Shown one piece after another: positions 6,807-18,007 of a DNA stretch of 64,000 nt. Position 1 is the stretch's first letter, and every line of letters starts with the position of its first letter. This DNA comes from Klebsiella variicola. Its GTDB lineage: Bacteria > Pseudomonadota > Gammaproteobacteria > Enterobacterales > Enterobacteriaceae. A model generated the notes under the pieces. It was not told where the DNA came from, searched no databases, and saw only the letters and a program-made list of their open reading frames with translations. The stretch is from contig NZ_CP010523.2 in the NCBI RefSeq assembly GCF_000828055.2, forward strand, positions 682,001-746,000. The letters are read 5' to 3'. The translations under genes and the position numbers were made by a program.

Positions 6807-8552
6807 TTATTTTTTCGCCAGCTCCTGGCTGATGGTCCAGAGTTCCCGGCGTTCTTCACTGCTTAAACCGTGTGTGCGATCGCGAGCTATCAACTCTTCC
6901 TGTCGCAGTTCCAGCAGTGAATCAAACATATGGTTAAGCGAGTCGGTGAAGGTTTTTTCAGCGATATCTTTATCTGCTATATCGTCCCACATCGACAGTT
7001 TTTCAAGGGTTGCAGCCTCTTTTGTGCCGCGATATTGCTCTAAAAGTTGCCCGGTCGTCAGACCAGGCTGCGCCAGACAGCTTTTCACCAACTCGCTGAA
7101 CAGGCTAAGGCCTGGCATTTTGCGCGAGTCCAGTCCCTCCAGCGGCGGGACTAACGGCGCCAGATCCGGGTTTTGCACCAGCAGTCCTATCAGTATACGC
7201 ATGGTCGTGCGTTTTAGCTGTGGCGCGGGACGCGGCGCGCCATTTTCAGACTGTTTTGGCATTAAACGTTCAAGCTGTGCGTCATCTAAAATGCCCAGCT
7301 TGTTGCCCAGCTCCTGACGCAAGTAGATGCGCAGCGTTTCGCCCGGGACCTGGGTTATCAGCGGCAGCGCCAGCGTGCTCAGCTGCGCGCGCCCGTCCGG
7401 GGTACTCAGATCGACCTGCGGCAGCAGGCTGTTAAACAAGAACGTGGAGAGCGGCTGAGCCTGCTCCATCCGCGCCTCAAACGCCGCTTTGCCCTCTTTA
7501 CGCACCAGCGTATCCGGGTCTTCGCCGTCAGGCAGAAACATAAAACGCAGCTGGCGGCCATCGGTCATGTACGGCAGCGCCGTCTCCAGCGCGCGCCAGG
7601 CGGCATCGCGGCCGGCCCGGTCGCCGTCGTAGCAGCAGATGACGTTATTGGTCACCCGAAACAGCAGCTGGATATGGTCGGCCGTGGTCGAGGTGCCCAG
7701 CGAGGCCACGGCATAGTTGATGTCGTATTGCGCCAGCGCCACGACGTCCATATACCCTTCGACAACCAGCAAACGCGGTGGTTCGGGATTGTCCTGCTGC
7801 GCTTCATACAGGCCATACAGCTGACGGCCTTTATGGAATATGTCGGTTTCCGGGGAGTTCAGATACTTCGGCAGGGCATCGCCCAGCACTCGTCCGCCAA
7901 ACCCAATTACCCGGCCTCGCTTATCGCGGATGGGGAACATCACCCGTTCGCGGAAGCGGTCGTAACTGCGTCCCTGATCGTTGGTGACCAGCATGCCGGC
8001 ATCAATAAGCGACTGGCGGTTTTCCTGATTGCCGCCAAAACGTTTTAAAACGTTATCCCAACCCGGGGGAGCATAGCCGATGGCAAAGCGCGTAATCACC
8101 TCGCTGCTTAACCCCCGTTTTGCCAGGTACTGGCGCGCAGGGTCGGCGGCGGGCTGCATCAGAGACTGTTGGTAAAACGCATTCAGCCCATCCAGTAACT
8201 GGTAGAGGTTCTGCCGTTGATGGCGCTCTATCTGGCTGGGTCCGTTGCCTGCTTCATAAGGCACTTCAAGGTTGTGCATGGCGGCCAGCTCTTCGACCGT
8301 TTCCACGAACTCGAGCTTGTCGTAGTTCATCAGGAAGTCGATAGCATTGCCGTGCGCCCCGCAGCCGAAGCAGTGGTAAAACTGTTTTTCACCGTTGACG
8401 GTGAAAGAGGGGGTTTTTTCGTTATGGAACGGACAGCACGCGTGAAAATTTTTGCCCTGCTTTTTCAGCTTTACCCGCGCATCGATCAGATCGACGATGT
8501 CGGTTCTGGCAAGCAGATCGCTAATAAATACACGTGGAATTCGTCCAGCCAT
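6807..8552 (-). CDS. dnaG: DNA primase
   Basis: 581 residues, as in E. coli. It makes RNA primers at the replication fork. The N-terminal CHC2 zinc finger is visible (CCPFHNEKTPSF near 39, then YHCFGCGAHG near 59). The catalytic TOPRIM core follows, with VVEGYMDVVAL (Glu near 265) and CYDGDRAG (paired Asp near 309). The C-terminal helicase-binding domain ends in QELAKK. It is the middle gene of the rpsU-dnaG-rpoD operon. In E. coli its output is held low by a terminator before it and by message cleavage after it. Confidence 0.99.
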   Translation of the reverse strand: MAGRIPRVFISDLLARTDIVDLIDARVKLKKQGKNFHACCPFHNEKTPSFTVNGEKQFYHCFGCGAHGNAIDFLMNYDKLEFVETVEELAAMHNLEVPYEAGNGPSQIERHQRQNLYQLLDGLNAFYQQSLMQPAADPARQYLAKRGLSSEVITRFAIGYAPPGWDNVLKRFGGNQENRQSLIDAGMLVTNDQGRSYDRFRERVMFPIRDKRGRVIGFGGRVLGDALPKYLNSPETDIFHKGRQLYGLYEAQQDNPEPPRLLVVEGYMDVVALAQYDINYAVASLGTSTTADHIQLLFRVTNNVICCYDGDRAGRDAAWRALETALPYMTDGRQLRFMFLPDGEDPDTLVRKEGKAAFEARMEQAQPLSTFLFNSLLPQVDLSTPDGRAQLSTLALPLITQVPGETLRIYLRQELGNKLGILDDAQLERLMPKQSENGAPRPAPQLKRTTMRILIGLLVQNPDLAPLVPPLEGLDSRKMPGLSLFSELVKSCLAQPGLTTGQLLEQYRGTKEAATLEKLSMWDDIADKDIAEKTFTDSLNHMFDSLLELRQEELIARDRTHGLSSEERRELWTISQELAKK

Positions 8553-8640
8553 AAGCCCCGTTATTTCTGATGACTATAAACGAAAATAAGCCGCGCATTC
8601 CTTTCGGAAGCACGGCCTTACAACTACAACTCGGTCTGAA

Positions 8641-8659
8641 TTGAGAGCGTCGCTCTCAA
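8641..8659 (-). terminator. Attenuating hairpin between rpsU and dnaG
   Basis: TTGAGAGCG pairs with its near-complement four bases after the rpsU stop, without a strong U-run. It sits where E. coli has the partial terminator that lowers dnaG and rpoD transcription relative to rpsU. Confidence 0.6.
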
Positions 8660-8663
8660 CAGA

Positions 8664-10130
<1,467 letters not shown>

Positions 10131-10142
10131 CGCATCCTGAAA

Positions 10143-10165
10143 CAGGCCGACGTCACGTCGGCCTG
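10143..10165. terminator. Hairpin between tsaD and the transporter gene
   Basis: A perfect 10-bp stem CAGGCCGACG with loop TCA lies between two convergent genes, followed by CCTTT on the plus strand. Confidence 0.75.
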
Positions 10166-10174
10166 CCTTTCTGA

Positions 10175-11782
10175 CTACTCCATACTTTTACACAGCGAGC
10201 AGATGGCTCCCTGATGCTTGTGTGAGTGCATCACATCCGGGCGCTCGTACTCTTCCTCACAGCTAACGCATTGATACACGGTGGTGGAGGCGTTCCCCGC
10301 CGCGTCATAGCGCGGCTCGGCGATGCCGTCATCCACCTGCTTAATATAGTAGCGCCCGCGGGTAAGGAGTCCCATCAGCGGGGTCATGACAAAGGCGACG
10401 ACCAGCGCAATCAGCGGCGAGAACGGCGCCAGCGTCGCGCCCAGCAGGCCGAAGAAGGCGCAGATCGACAGCCCGGCGGCCAGACCAAAGGAGACCACGC
10501 CTACCGGGTTAACGTTGTAGATCATGCCGCGACGATACTCCGGCTGCGCCGGCGCCAGCTTGAGCAAGCCTTTATTAAAGGTGATGTCGGTCGCCACCAC
10601 CACGACCCAGGCGATGGCGAAGTTGGAGTAAAAGCCGAGGATCCACGACAAGGCGCTGAACATATCGCCTTCCATCAGCGCCAGGGCAATCGCCAGGTTG
10701 ACTACCACAAAAATAATCCGTCCCGGATAGCGTTTGGTGGTGCGGGTCCAGGCGCTGGTCCACGCCAGCGAGCCGGAGTAGGCATTGGTGACGTTAATTT
10801 TGATCTGCGAGATCACCACCAGCACCACCGCCAGCGTCAGGGCCAGCCAGCCGGGCACCAGGTTATCGAAGACGCTGACGAACTGCTGCACCGGTTCGGT
10901 ATTGTGCACCGCCGGGAAACGGGTCAACAGATAGAAGCCGAGGAAGGCGCCGATGATCTGTTTGATCGCGCCTAACACCACCCAGCCCGGGCCGGCGGAA
11001 AAGACCGCCAGCCACCAGCTTTTACGGTTCTCCGCGGTCTTAGGCGGCATAAAGCGCAGGTAATCAATTTGCTCGCCAATCTGCATGATCAGCGACAGGC
11101 ATACCCCGGCGCCGAGCATGATGGCGGTGATATCCACCGTCGACGCGCTGTTTTTACCGGCGAAATGCAGGAAGCCGTCCACCAGCTGCGGATCTTTGAC
11201 AATCAGCCACACCACCGGCACCACCATCAGCACCAGCCACAGCGGGGTGGTCCATACCTGCAGGCGGGTCAGGGCTTTCATGCCATAGACCACCAGCGGG
11301 AGCACCATCAGGGTGGCGATCAGATACCCCACCCACAGCGGGATCCCGAGGCCCACCAGCAGCCCCTGGGCCATGATCGAGCCTTCGAGGGCGAAGAAGA
11401 TAAAGGTGAAGCCGGCAAAAATAATGCTGGTGATCACCGAGCCGAAATAGCCGAAGCCGGCGCTGCGGGTGATCAGGTCAAGGTCAATGTTGTAGCGCGC
11501 GGCGGTGATCGCCAGCGGAATGCCGGTGAGGAAGATCACCAGCGCCGCCACCAGGATCGAATAGATGGCGTTGCTGGTGCCCCAGGCCATACCGATGCTG
11601 GCGCCGATGGAAAAGTCGGCCAGGTAGGCGATGCCGCCCAGCGCCGTGACCGCGACGACGCCCGGTCCCCAGCGGCGGAAGCTCAGCGGGGCATAACGTA
11701 AGGTGTAATCTTCTAAGGTTTCCCGGGAGCCGGAAGTCCGCGTTGTCGCAGGTAATTCAGGGTTGAGATCCAGTGATGACAT
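10175..11782 (-). CDS. NCS1-family nucleobase or related transporter with Cys tail
   Basis: 535 residues from the second of two close ATGs; AAGGA abuts the first but is six bases from the second. About twelve hydrophobic segments and SLSFRR-like N-terminal features (LRYAPLSFRRWGP) place it in the NCS1 symporter family (cytosine, hydantoin, allantoin, thiamine precursors). The substrate is unknown. After the last membrane segment is a soluble tail with CVSC and CSLC pairs about 24 residues apart, a likely zinc-binding element. It lies 150 bases downstream of ureG on the same strand, so it may import a nitrogenous compound whose breakdown yields urea. Confidence 0.85.
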   Translation of the reverse strand: MSSLDLNPELPATTRTSGSRETLEDYTLRYAPLSFRRWGPGVVAVTALGGIAYLADFSIGASIGMAWGTSNAIYSILVAALVIFLTGIPLAITAARYNIDLDLITRSAGFGYFGSVITSIIFAGFTFIFFALEGSIMAQGLLVGLGIPLWVGYLIATLMVLPLVVYGMKALTRLQVWTTPLWLVLMVVPVVWLIVKDPQLVDGFLHFAGKNSASTVDITAIMLGAGVCLSLIMQIGEQIDYLRFMPPKTAENRKSWWLAVFSAGPGWVVLGAIKQIIGAFLGFYLLTRFPAVHNTEPVQQFVSVFDNLVPGWLALTLAVVLVVISQIKINVTNAYSGSLAWTSAWTRTTKRYPGRIIFVVVNLAIALALMEGDMFSALSWILGFYSNFAIAWVVVVATDITFNKGLLKLAPAQPEYRRGMIYNVNPVGVVSFGLAAGLSICAFFGLLGATLAPFSPLIALVVAFVMTPLMGLLTRGRYYIKQVDDGIAEPRYDAAGNASTTVYQCVSCEEEYERPDVMHSHKHQGAICSLCKSME

Positions 11783-11934
11783 AGTCATTCCTTAATGGTT
11801 AGGCATGACTTGAATTAGCAAACCTTATGCCATATTGCAGGGCAGGCGTGGCGGGGAGGATGGTGCAGGGTGATAGAAGAGAGAGCAGGGGCTGCACCAT
11901 CCGGACGCGCCTGCGCCCGGCTGGTGCAACAGGC

Positions 11935-12552
11935 CTATTTGCCGAGCATGCCTTTGTCTTCAAGGAAGGCGATAATGGTGCTCAGGCCGTCGCCCTGCTT
12001 CAGGTTGGTGAAGGTCCATGGGCGATCGCCGCGCATACGCTGGGTATCGCTCGCCATCACTTCCAGCGACGCGCCCACATAGGGGGCAAGGTCGGTTTTA
12101 TTGATCACCAGGAAATCGGATTTGGTGATCCCCGGCCCGCCTTTGCGCGGGATCTTTTCCCCTTCGGCCACATCGATGACGTAGATGGTCAGATCCGCCA
12201 GCTCCGGGCTGAAGGTGGCGCTTAGGTTGTCGCCGCCGCTTTCCACGAAGATAAGGTCGAGGTTACCGAACTTTTCACTCAGCGCTTCCACGGCGGCGAG
12301 GTTCATTGAGGCATCTTCGCGGATCGCCGTATGCGGGCAGCCGCCGGTTTCCACACCGACGATGCGTTCAGGCGCCAGCGCGCCCGCTTCGGTGAGGATG
12401 CGCTGATCTTCTTTGGTATAGATGTCGTTAGTGACCACCGCCAGCTGCCAGGTATCACGCATCGCTTTGCACAGCGCTTCCAGCAGAGCGGTTTTACCGG
12501 AGCCGACCGGGCCGCCGACGCCGACGCGCAGCGGGTGTTTATAAGAGTTCAT
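11935..12552 (-). CDS. ureG: Urease accessory GTPase UreG
   Basis: 205 residues, the Klebsiella UreG length. It is a SIMIBI-class GTPase that powers nickel delivery to apo-urease in complex with UreD and UreF. The P-loop [10 protein letters not shown] is near residue 14, ESGGDNL near 97 marks the switch region, and NKTDLA near 148 reads the guanine base. The nickel-site motif CPH lies near residue 69. It is the last urease gene, eight bases after ureF. Confidence 0.98.
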   Translation of the reverse strand: MNSYKHPLRVGVGGPVGSGKTALLEALCKAMRDTWQLAVVTNDIYTKEDQRILTEAGALAPERIVGVETGGCPHTAIREDASMNLAAVEALSEKFGNLDLIFVESGGDNLSATFSPELADLTIYVIDVAEGEKIPRKGGPGITKSDFLVINKTDLAPYVGASLEVMASDTQRMRGDRPWTFTNLKQGDGLSTIIAFLEDKGMLGK

Positions 12553-12560
12553 GGCTTCTC

Positions 12561-13235
12561 CTAGGAACGGAATAATCGAGAGTATTGGGTTTCATGCCGG
12601 GCCGAGGCGATAGCGGCGAGCGGGGTGGCCGATCCGATATCGCCGTCCGGCGCGGCCAGCGCGCGGGGCATCTCGGCCGCGTAGTGGTCGCAAAGACGTA
12701 AAATCAGCTGCTGGGCGGCCTGCTGACCGAAGGGCACCAGCTTGACGCCGGCCATCACGGCGCTCTCAATCCAGCTGTAGCCCAGGCTGAGGGCCATCTC
12801 GGGCAGCGCGATGCGCCAGCGCACGCCGAGCCAGGCCATCCCGGCGAGCTGGCTTTGCTGGCACAGCGTGCGCCACGCCGGCGGACAGTCCGGCTGCCAG
12901 TCGCTCAGCAGACGGACAAACGCCGCGCCGCGGTTGCGCTCTTCCTCCCGCAGTTCACGAGTTTCCCGGCAGGCCAGCAGATAGGCGGTCCAGCGCTGGG
13001 CCGCAGCGATATCGCCTTGTTCGCAGGCGCGGTACAGGCGGGCGAACAGCGGCAGGTCAACGGTAAAAAAGCCTTCCGTCATCTGGCGTCGCTGCCAGCG
13101 CTCGAAAGCCGCGACGTCCGGCACCCAGCCGGCTTCCACAGCCCACTCCAGCCCCTGGGACCAGCTGTAACCGCCTACCGGCAGGTTGCTGCTGGCCAGC
13201 TGCATCAGCCGCAGGCGTTGTTCCGCTGTCGACAT
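12561..13235 (-). CDS. ureF: Urease accessory protein UreF
   Basis: 224 residues from [13 protein letters not shown], matching K. aerogenes UreF; an in-frame 33-residue extension upstream overlaps ureE and is rejected. It is a helical protein that bridges UreD and UreG on apo-urease and gates GTP hydrolysis. The family signature [13 protein letters not shown] is near residue 17. Its start lies one base after the ureE stop, so translation is probably coupled. Confidence 0.97.
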   Translation of the reverse strand: MSTAEQRLRLMQLASSNLPVGGYSWSQGLEWAVEAGWVPDVAAFERWQRRQMTEGFFTVDLPLFARLYRACEQGDIAAAQRWTAYLLACRETRELREEERNRGAAFVRLLSDWQPDCPPAWRTLCQQSQLAGMAWLGVRWRIALPEMALSLGYSWIESAVMAGVKLVPFGQQAAQQLILRLCDHYAAEMPRALAAPDGDIGSATPLAAIASARHETQYSRLFRS

Positions 13236-13236
13236 G

Positions 13237-13713
13237 CTAGTGGCTGTGAGCGTGGTGGGCATGATGAGCATGATGATGACCGTGGCTTTCGCTGGCGTAA
13301 GCGCCGGCTTCCGGCTCGAACGGCAACTGGCCAAAGGTCACCGTCAGGCCGAACTGGCGCAGCATATCGTCCAGCACGTGATCGTGATGGTAGCGCAGCT
13401 CGCCCGGCATGATCTGCAGCGGCACGTGACGGTTGCCGAGGTGGTAGCAGGCCTTCGCCAGCATAAACGGATCGTCGCAGCGCACTACCGACACCCCTTC
13501 ATCAGCGGCAATCACCTGCACAAACTCGGAGCCTTCTTCGTTGCTGAGCACATCGCCGCCGCGCAGCAGCAGGCCGCGGGGCAGCAGCAGACCGGCTTCC
13601 CGGCCATCGTTGAGGGTGACCTTAACCCGGCTTTTGACGCGAACGTCAATCGGCAGCGTAACGCTGGCGGTCGCGGCGGCGGGGGTCTCCAGACGTTGAG
13701 TTAAATAAAGCAT
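13237..13713 (-). CDS. ureE: Urease nickel metallochaperone UreE
   Basis: 158 residues. UreE binds nickel and passes it to UreG. The C-terminal tail, [15 protein letters not shown], is almost all His and Ala (ten His in the last sixteen residues), the nickel-buffering extension typical of Klebsiella and absent from many other UreE proteins. The conserved core metal site His lies near residue 96 ([10 protein letters not shown]). It follows ureC by nine bases in ureDABCEFG. Confidence 0.98.
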   Translation of the reverse strand: MLYLTQRLETPAAATASVTLPIDVRVKSRVKVTLNDGREAGLLLPRGLLLRGGDVLSNEEGSEFVQVIAADEGVSVVRCDDPFMLAKACYHLGNRHVPLQIMPGELRYHHDHVLDDMLRQFGLTVTFGQLPFEPEAGAYASESHGHHHAHHAHHAHSH

Positions 13714-13722
13714 CCGCTCTCC

Positions 13723-15426
13723 TTAAAACAGAAAATATCGTTGCGCCATCGGCAGAACGTCTGCCGGCTCGCTGGTGATGAGTTCGCCATCCACCCGCAC
13801 CTCATAAGTCTGCGCGTCGACGGTGATGTTAGGCTGCAGGCTGTTGTGCACCATGTCGGCTTTCTGCACCGTACGGCAGCCTTTTACCACGGCGATCGCG
13901 CTGCGCAGGTTCAGCCGTTCGGCAACGCCGTTGTCCGCCGCCGCCTGCGACAGGAAGGTGAGGCGGCAGTGATGGCGGGCGCTGCCCAGGGCGCCAAACA
14001 TCGGACGGTAGTGCACCGGCTGCGGGGTCGGAATCGAGGCATTGATATCGCCCATCGGCGCGATGGCGATCATGCCGCCTTTGATCACGGTGGCCGGTTT
14101 CACACCAAAGAAGGCTGGTGACCAAACTACGAGGTCCGCCAGCTTACCCACCTCAATGGATCCGACTTCGTGCGCGATGCCGTGGGTCAGCGCCGGGTTG
14201 ATAGTGTATTTGGCGATGTAGCGCTTCACACGGAAGTTGTCGTTATCCCCGGTCTCTTCCGCCAGCGCTCCGCGCTGCACCTTCATGCGGTGCGCCACCT
14301 GCCAGGTGCGGAGGACCACTTCCCCGACGCGACCCATGGCCTGCGAATCGGAGGAGGTGAGCGAGAAGGCGCCGAGGTCGTGCAGCACGTCTTCCGCGGC
14401 GATGGTTTCCCGGCGAATGCGCGATTCGGCAAAGGCCACGTCCTCAGCAATGTCCGGGTCCAGATGGTGGCAGACCATCAGCATATCGAGATGTTCATCG
14501 ATGGTGTTGAGGGTGTAGGGCAGCGTTGGGTTGGTGGACGACGGTAAAATGTTCGGGTGGGCGCAGGCGGTGATGATGTCCGGCGCATGGCCGCCGCCGG
14601 CCCCTTCGGTATGGAAGGTGTGAATAGTGCGCCCGCCGATGGCGGCGAGGGTATCTTCCACAAAACCGGACTCATTGAGGGTGTCGCTGTGCAGGGCGAC
14701 CTGAATATCCATTTCATCGGCGACGGTTAACGCACAGTCGATCGCCGCCGGGGTGGCGCCCCAGTCCTCATGAATTTTCAGGCCAATGACGCCCGCCGCC
14801 ACCTGCTCGCGCAGGGCATCCGGCTGAGAAACGTTGCCCTTGCCCAGCAGGCCGATATTGACCGGCAGGCTGTCGGCCGCCTGCAGCATGCGTGAGATAT
14901 ACCAGGGGCCCGGGGTGCAGGTGGTGGCATGGGTGCCCGCGGCCGGGCCGGTGCCGCCGCCGACCATGGTGGTCACGCCGGAGACCAGCGCCTCTTCCGC
15001 CTGTTGCGGACAGATCCAGTGAATATGGGTATCGATCCCGCCGGCGGTGACGATCTTGCCTTCGGCGGCAATCACTTCCGTCGCGGCGCCGATGGGGATG
15101 GTGACGTTGGGCTGGATATCGGGATTACCGGCTTTGCCGATGGCGAAGATCCGCCCGTCCTTCACGCCGATATCGGCCTTGACGATCCCCCAGTGATCAA
15201 CGATCAGCGCGTTGGTGAGCACCAGGTCGACACAGTCGGCGGCCAGCATCTGTCCCTGACCCATCCCGTCGCGGATCACTTTGCCGCCGCCGAATTTGAC
15301 CTCTTCTCCGTAGGTGGTCAAATCATCTTCCACCTCGATCCACAGCTCGGTATCGGCCAGGCGCACCTTGTCGCCGACGGTGGGGCCGAACATATCGGCA
15401 TAGGCCTGGCGTGAAATATTACTCAT
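13723..15426 (-). CDS. ureC: Urease alpha subunit (catalytic)
   Basis: 567 residues from [15 protein letters not shown], the K. aerogenes length; a longer in-frame start is rejected because it would run over ureB. The subunit holds the dinuclear nickel site that hydrolyses urea to ammonia and carbamate. The ligands are visible: HIH near 134-136, the carbamylated Lys in GLKIHEDWG near 217, His in ALHSD near 246, HTEGAGGGH near 272, the flap CHH near 319, and Asp in SSDSQAMGR near 360. Its start overlaps the ureB end by eight bases. Confidence 0.99.
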   Translation of the reverse strand: MSNISRQAYADMFGPTVGDKVRLADTELWIEVEDDLTTYGEEVKFGGGKVIRDGMGQGQMLAADCVDLVLTNALIVDHWGIVKADIGVKDGRIFAIGKAGNPDIQPNVTIPIGAATEVIAAEGKIVTAGGIDTHIHWICPQQAEEALVSGVTTMVGGGTGPAAGTHATTCTPGPWYISRMLQAADSLPVNIGLLGKGNVSQPDALREQVAAGVIGLKIHEDWGATPAAIDCALTVADEMDIQVALHSDTLNESGFVEDTLAAIGGRTIHTFHTEGAGGGHAPDIITACAHPNILPSSTNPTLPYTLNTIDEHLDMLMVCHHLDPDIAEDVAFAESRIRRETIAAEDVLHDLGAFSLTSSDSQAMGRVGEVVLRTWQVAHRMKVQRGALAEETGDNDNFRVKRYIAKYTINPALTHGIAHEVGSIEVGKLADLVVWSPAFFGVKPATVIKGGMIAIAPMGDINASIPTPQPVHYRPMFGALGSARHHCRLTFLSQAAADNGVAERLNLRSAIAVVKGCRTVQKADMVHNSLQPNITVDAQTYEVRVDGELITSEPADVLPMAQRYFLF

Positions 15427-15739
15427 CGTTTGCCTCCAGAGGGCCCATGACCTCGCCGCGGAAGCCGAAGACAGCGCGGTGACCGGCGAAGGCCACCAGC
15501 TCGACCTCGCGTTTCTGGCCGGGTTCAAAACGTACCGCCGTGCCGGCCGGGATATTCAGGCGATAGCCAGTGACCTGCTGACGGTCGAACTTCAGCGCCG
15601 GGTTGACCTCGGCGAAATGGTAGTGCGAACCGACCTGAATCGGTCGATCGCCGTGGTTCTCAACGACCACGCGGCAGGTCGCCCGGCCGGTATTCAGGCC
15701 TATCTGACCGGGCTTAACGTGATATTCACCGGGGATCAT
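15419..15739 (-). CDS. ureB: Urease beta subunit
   Basis: 106 residues beginning [13 protein letters not shown], as in Klebsiella. It forms the (ABC)3 urease trimer with UreA and UreC and is thought to move during nickel loading. The family pattern [16 protein letters not shown] is near residue 27. It begins nine bases after ureA and overlaps ureC by eight bases. Confidence 0.98.
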   Translation of the reverse strand: MIPGEYHVKPGQIGLNTGRATCRVVVENHGDRPIQVGSHYHFAEVNPALKFDRQQVTGYRLNIPAGTAVRFEPGQKREVELVAFAGHRAVFGFRGEVMGPLEANDE

Positions 15740-15748
15740 GGCGCTACC

Positions 15749-16051
15749 TCAGATTATCGGGTTGTGAACGGTGACCAGCTTCGAACCGTCCGGAAAGGTG
15801 GCTTCGACCTGGATATCCGGGATCATTTCCGGGACGCCCTCCATCACCTGCTCGCGGGTCAGGACGTGACGGCCTTCCTCCATCAGTGAGGCCACGCTTT
15901 TGCCGTCGCGGGCGCCTTCCATAATAAAGGCGCTGATGAGGGCCACGGACTCCGGATAGTTGAGCTTCAGGCCGCGGGCCAGGCGGCGTTCCGCCACCAG
16001 CGCGGCGGTAAACAGCAACAGCTTGTCTTTTTCTCGGGGGGTCAGTTCCAT
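15749..16051 (-). CDS. ureA: Urease gamma subunit
   Basis: 100 residues beginning [20 protein letters not shown], the standard UreA length. It is a structural subunit of urease. The motifs NYPESVALI and [19 protein letters not shown] fit the family throughout. It starts nine bases after ureD. The separate ureA and ureB genes are the enterobacterial arrangement, unlike the fused form in Helicobacter. Confidence 0.98.
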   Translation of the reverse strand: MELTPREKDKLLLFTAALVAERRLARGLKLNYPESVALISAFIMEGARDGKSVASLMEEGRHVLTREQVMEGVPEMIPDIQVEATFPDGSKLVTVHNPII

Positions 16052-16060
16052 AACGTTCTC

Positions 16061-16885
16061 TTAAGTCAGCCAGATTCGGGGAAGTACGGGGGATTTGCCG
16101 GTGAGATGAGGGCGCAGAAACTGCCAGACGTCGCGCATCACCTGTTGGCAAATCAGATTATCGTCACTGAGGAAACGCACCGTCAGCAGGCGGTCGGTCA
16201 GGCTGGCGCCAGCGTAGAGACCGAGCGGCGCCAGCGCGTCGCGCACCCCGTCGAGCAGGGCATCGGTAGCCGGATAGCACAGCAAAGTGCCGACCCAGGG
16301 ACATTCGGCGACGCTGGACAGCTCTCCCTCCTGCAGGTGCAGGCGCTCAACCAGCAGCGGTATCTCATCCACCCACACTTCCAGCCGGTTGCTGAGGGTG
16401 CCGTGGCTGAAGGTTTCACCAATCACCGGGCGGCCAAGGCAGAGCAGATCCCAGGCCAGCAGCGTGCTGGAGGCGCAAAGATGAAAGGTGGTGGACAGCC
16501 GGGCATTGGCCCCGGGAAAGAAGATGGCATCCTGCGGGAGCCACTCCAGGGTCGCCTGCGGGGCGAGGGTCAACTGCTGGCGCAATAGCGCTTGCGCACC
16601 GCTGCTGCGGTAAAACTTGCTGGCGCCAGGCATGGTTATCAGCGTATGGCAGCCGGGGTCAAGGTGGGCGCTAATTGTCAGCTCATCACCGCCGACGATG
16701 CCACCGGGCGGGTGAAGCAGATAGAGGTGACAGGTCTCTTCTTCCGGGTAAAACGGGCGCTGGACGGTCAGCGGGCCGACGTGTTGGGCGCTGGCGAGAA
16801 CGGTCTTGCCTCCGGCCTGCTGAAAGCGGAGATCCAGCGTAGCCTGCCAGCCTTTTTTGAGTGGTGGTAACACGGTGCCGTGCAA
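16061..16885 (-). CDS. ureD: Urease accessory protein UreD
   Basis: 274 residues if translation starts at the TTG at 16885, which has AGGGG seven bases upstream; a GTG four codons later would give 270, the length I recall for K. aerogenes. UreD is the scaffold that binds apo-urease and, with UreF and UreG, channels nickel to the active site. Recognisable segments are LPPLKKGWQATLDL at the start, HPPGGIVGGDEL near 58 and GASKFYRS near 86. It is the first gene of the operon, with a putative NAC-type promoter upstream. Confidence 0.96.
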   Translation of the reverse strand: MHGTVLPPLKKGWQATLDLRFQQAGGKTVLASAQHVGPLTVQRPFYPEEETCHLYLLHPPGGIVGGDELTISAHLDPGCHTLITMPGASKFYRSSGAQALLRQQLTLAPQATLEWLPQDAIFFPGANARLSTTFHLCASSTLLAWDLLCLGRPVIGETFSHGTLSNRLEVWVDEIPLLVERLHLQEGELSSVAECPWVGTLLCYPATDALLDGVRDALAPLGLYAGASLTDRLLTVRFLSDDNLICQQVMRDVWQFLRPHLTGKSPVLPRIWLT

Positions 16886-16905
16886 TGTTGCGCCCCTGCA
16901 AAATC

Positions 16906-16911
16906 AAGATA
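16906..16911 (-). promoter_or_regulatory. -10 element of the urease operon
   Basis: TATCTT on the minus strand predicts a start near 16899, about 14 bases before ureD. The matching -35 (ATCAAT at 16929-16934, 17-base spacer) is poor, as expected for an activator-dependent promoter. Confidence 0.5.
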
Positions 16912-16955
16912 AAACAGCAGCAATGAGTATTGATCGGCGGGAGTTTATCCCGGTC

Positions 16956-16970
16956 ATACGAAACGCTTAT
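16956..16970 (-). promoter_or_regulatory. Putative NAC-binding site of the urease operon
   Basis: ATA-N9-TAT matches the NAC consensus known from Klebsiella. Its centre at 16963 lies about 64 bases before the predicted transcript start, the usual activating position for NAC. NAC would switch on urease under nitrogen limitation. Confidence 0.55.
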
Positions 16971-17282
16971 GTCATTCGTTACCCGGCGCGTCGCGACGGG
17001 CGCGAGGGGAAAGCGGTATAACCGCTCCGGATTATTCACCCGGATAATCTTTGCCGTCAATATCCTTATCCGCTGACTGGCCGCGGCGGATAAGGCGGGA
17101 GGGCGGGCCCGTCCCCGATGCCAGCAGGCGGCGGAACTTTTGCTTTTAGTTGCCGATAACGCGTTGTTATAAAAGGGGGATGCGGCGATTACCGCGTATC
17201 ATGACGACGTGGAGCAAAAGTGCGGGTGAGATGGGCAAACAGGCCCGGGGATCCTCCCGGCAGACGGGGCCGGGAGGGGAGA
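16971..17282. other. Intergenic region between ureD and plsY
   Basis: About 310 bases without a credible gene. There is a GC-rich inverted repeat (CCTCCCGG at 17253-17260 with its complement at 17270-17277) just after the plsY stop, lacking a U-run, which may stabilise or end the plsY message. Confidence 0.5.
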
Positions 17283-17900
17283 TTATTTCTGCTCTGGCGC
17301 TTTTTTCTTCTTCATCCGGGTCCAGATTTTGCTCTCCTGGCGGCGCCACAGACGCTGAATGTTGTCGTGATGGCGCAGGAGGATCAGGCAGGAGAGCATC
17401 GACACCGGAAAAGTGTACTGCGGTTTAAACCACCAGACGTAGAAAGGCGCGATAAGCGCGCTGACGATAGCGCCAAGGGATGAGTAGCCGCTGAGCAGGA
17501 TGGTCAGCAGCCAGGTCCCGGCCATCACCCCGGTCAGATCGAGACCGATGGGGGCGATAGCGCCGAAGGCCGTGGCGACGCCTTTACCGCCGCGGAAATG
17601 AAAGAAGACTGGCCAGATATGGCCCACGCAGGCGGCAATCGCCACTAACCCCAGCCAGAACGGCGTAAGGCCCAGCGCCCAGGCGCCCCACACCGGGAGC
17701 ATACCCTTCAGCACATCAAAAATAAGTACCGCTACGGCCGCCCCTTTTCCGCCAATTCGTAGTACGTTAGTGGCCCCGGGGTTGCCTGAGCCGCTGTCGC
17801 GTGGGTCGGGCAGGCCAGCAAGGCGACATACCAGAATGGCGCTGGAAATGGAGCCGCAGAGGTAGGCGAGGAGTACCAGTCCAGGCGCGATTGCACTCAT
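17283..17900 (-). CDS. plsY: Acyl-phosphate glycerol-3-phosphate acyltransferase PlsY
   Basis: 205 residues, the E. coli length (ygiH). It is an inner-membrane enzyme that transfers an acyl group from acyl-phosphate to glycerol-3-phosphate, the first step of phospholipid synthesis. About five membrane segments are visible. The three loop motifs are present: [12 protein letters not shown] near residue 37, [18 protein letters not shown] near 92, and the later segment near GYSSLGAI. The tail is basic (RMKKKK). It is divergent from folB. Confidence 0.97.
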   Translation of the reverse strand: MSAIAPGLVLLAYLCGSISSAILVCRLAGLPDPRDSGSGNPGATNVLRIGGKGAAVAVLIFDVLKGMLPVWGAWALGLTPFWLGLVAIAACVGHIWPVFFHFRGGKGVATAFGAIAPIGLDLTGVMAGTWLLTILLSGYSSLGAIVSALIAPFYVWWFKPQYTFPVSMLSCLILLRHHDNIQRLWRRQESKIWTRMKKKKAPEQK

Positions 17901-18007
17901 AACGCTGTTCCGTTTTGAAAATGTCGTTGTATTCTCTGCATCTGTGGATAATACGCATAATTCGCCGGAAGTGGTATCCGGTTTAGCTAAAAAGCAGGCA
18001 GGGCGTG

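Noticed and set aside
13236-13334. A longer ureF with 33 extra N-terminal residues
   Set aside because: It overlaps the His-rich end of ureE and lacks homology; the start at 13235 matches Klebsiella UreF.
15427-15528. A longer ureC with 34 extra N-terminal residues
   Set aside because: The extension lies inside ureB and is unlike any urease alpha subunit; the family start is at 15426.
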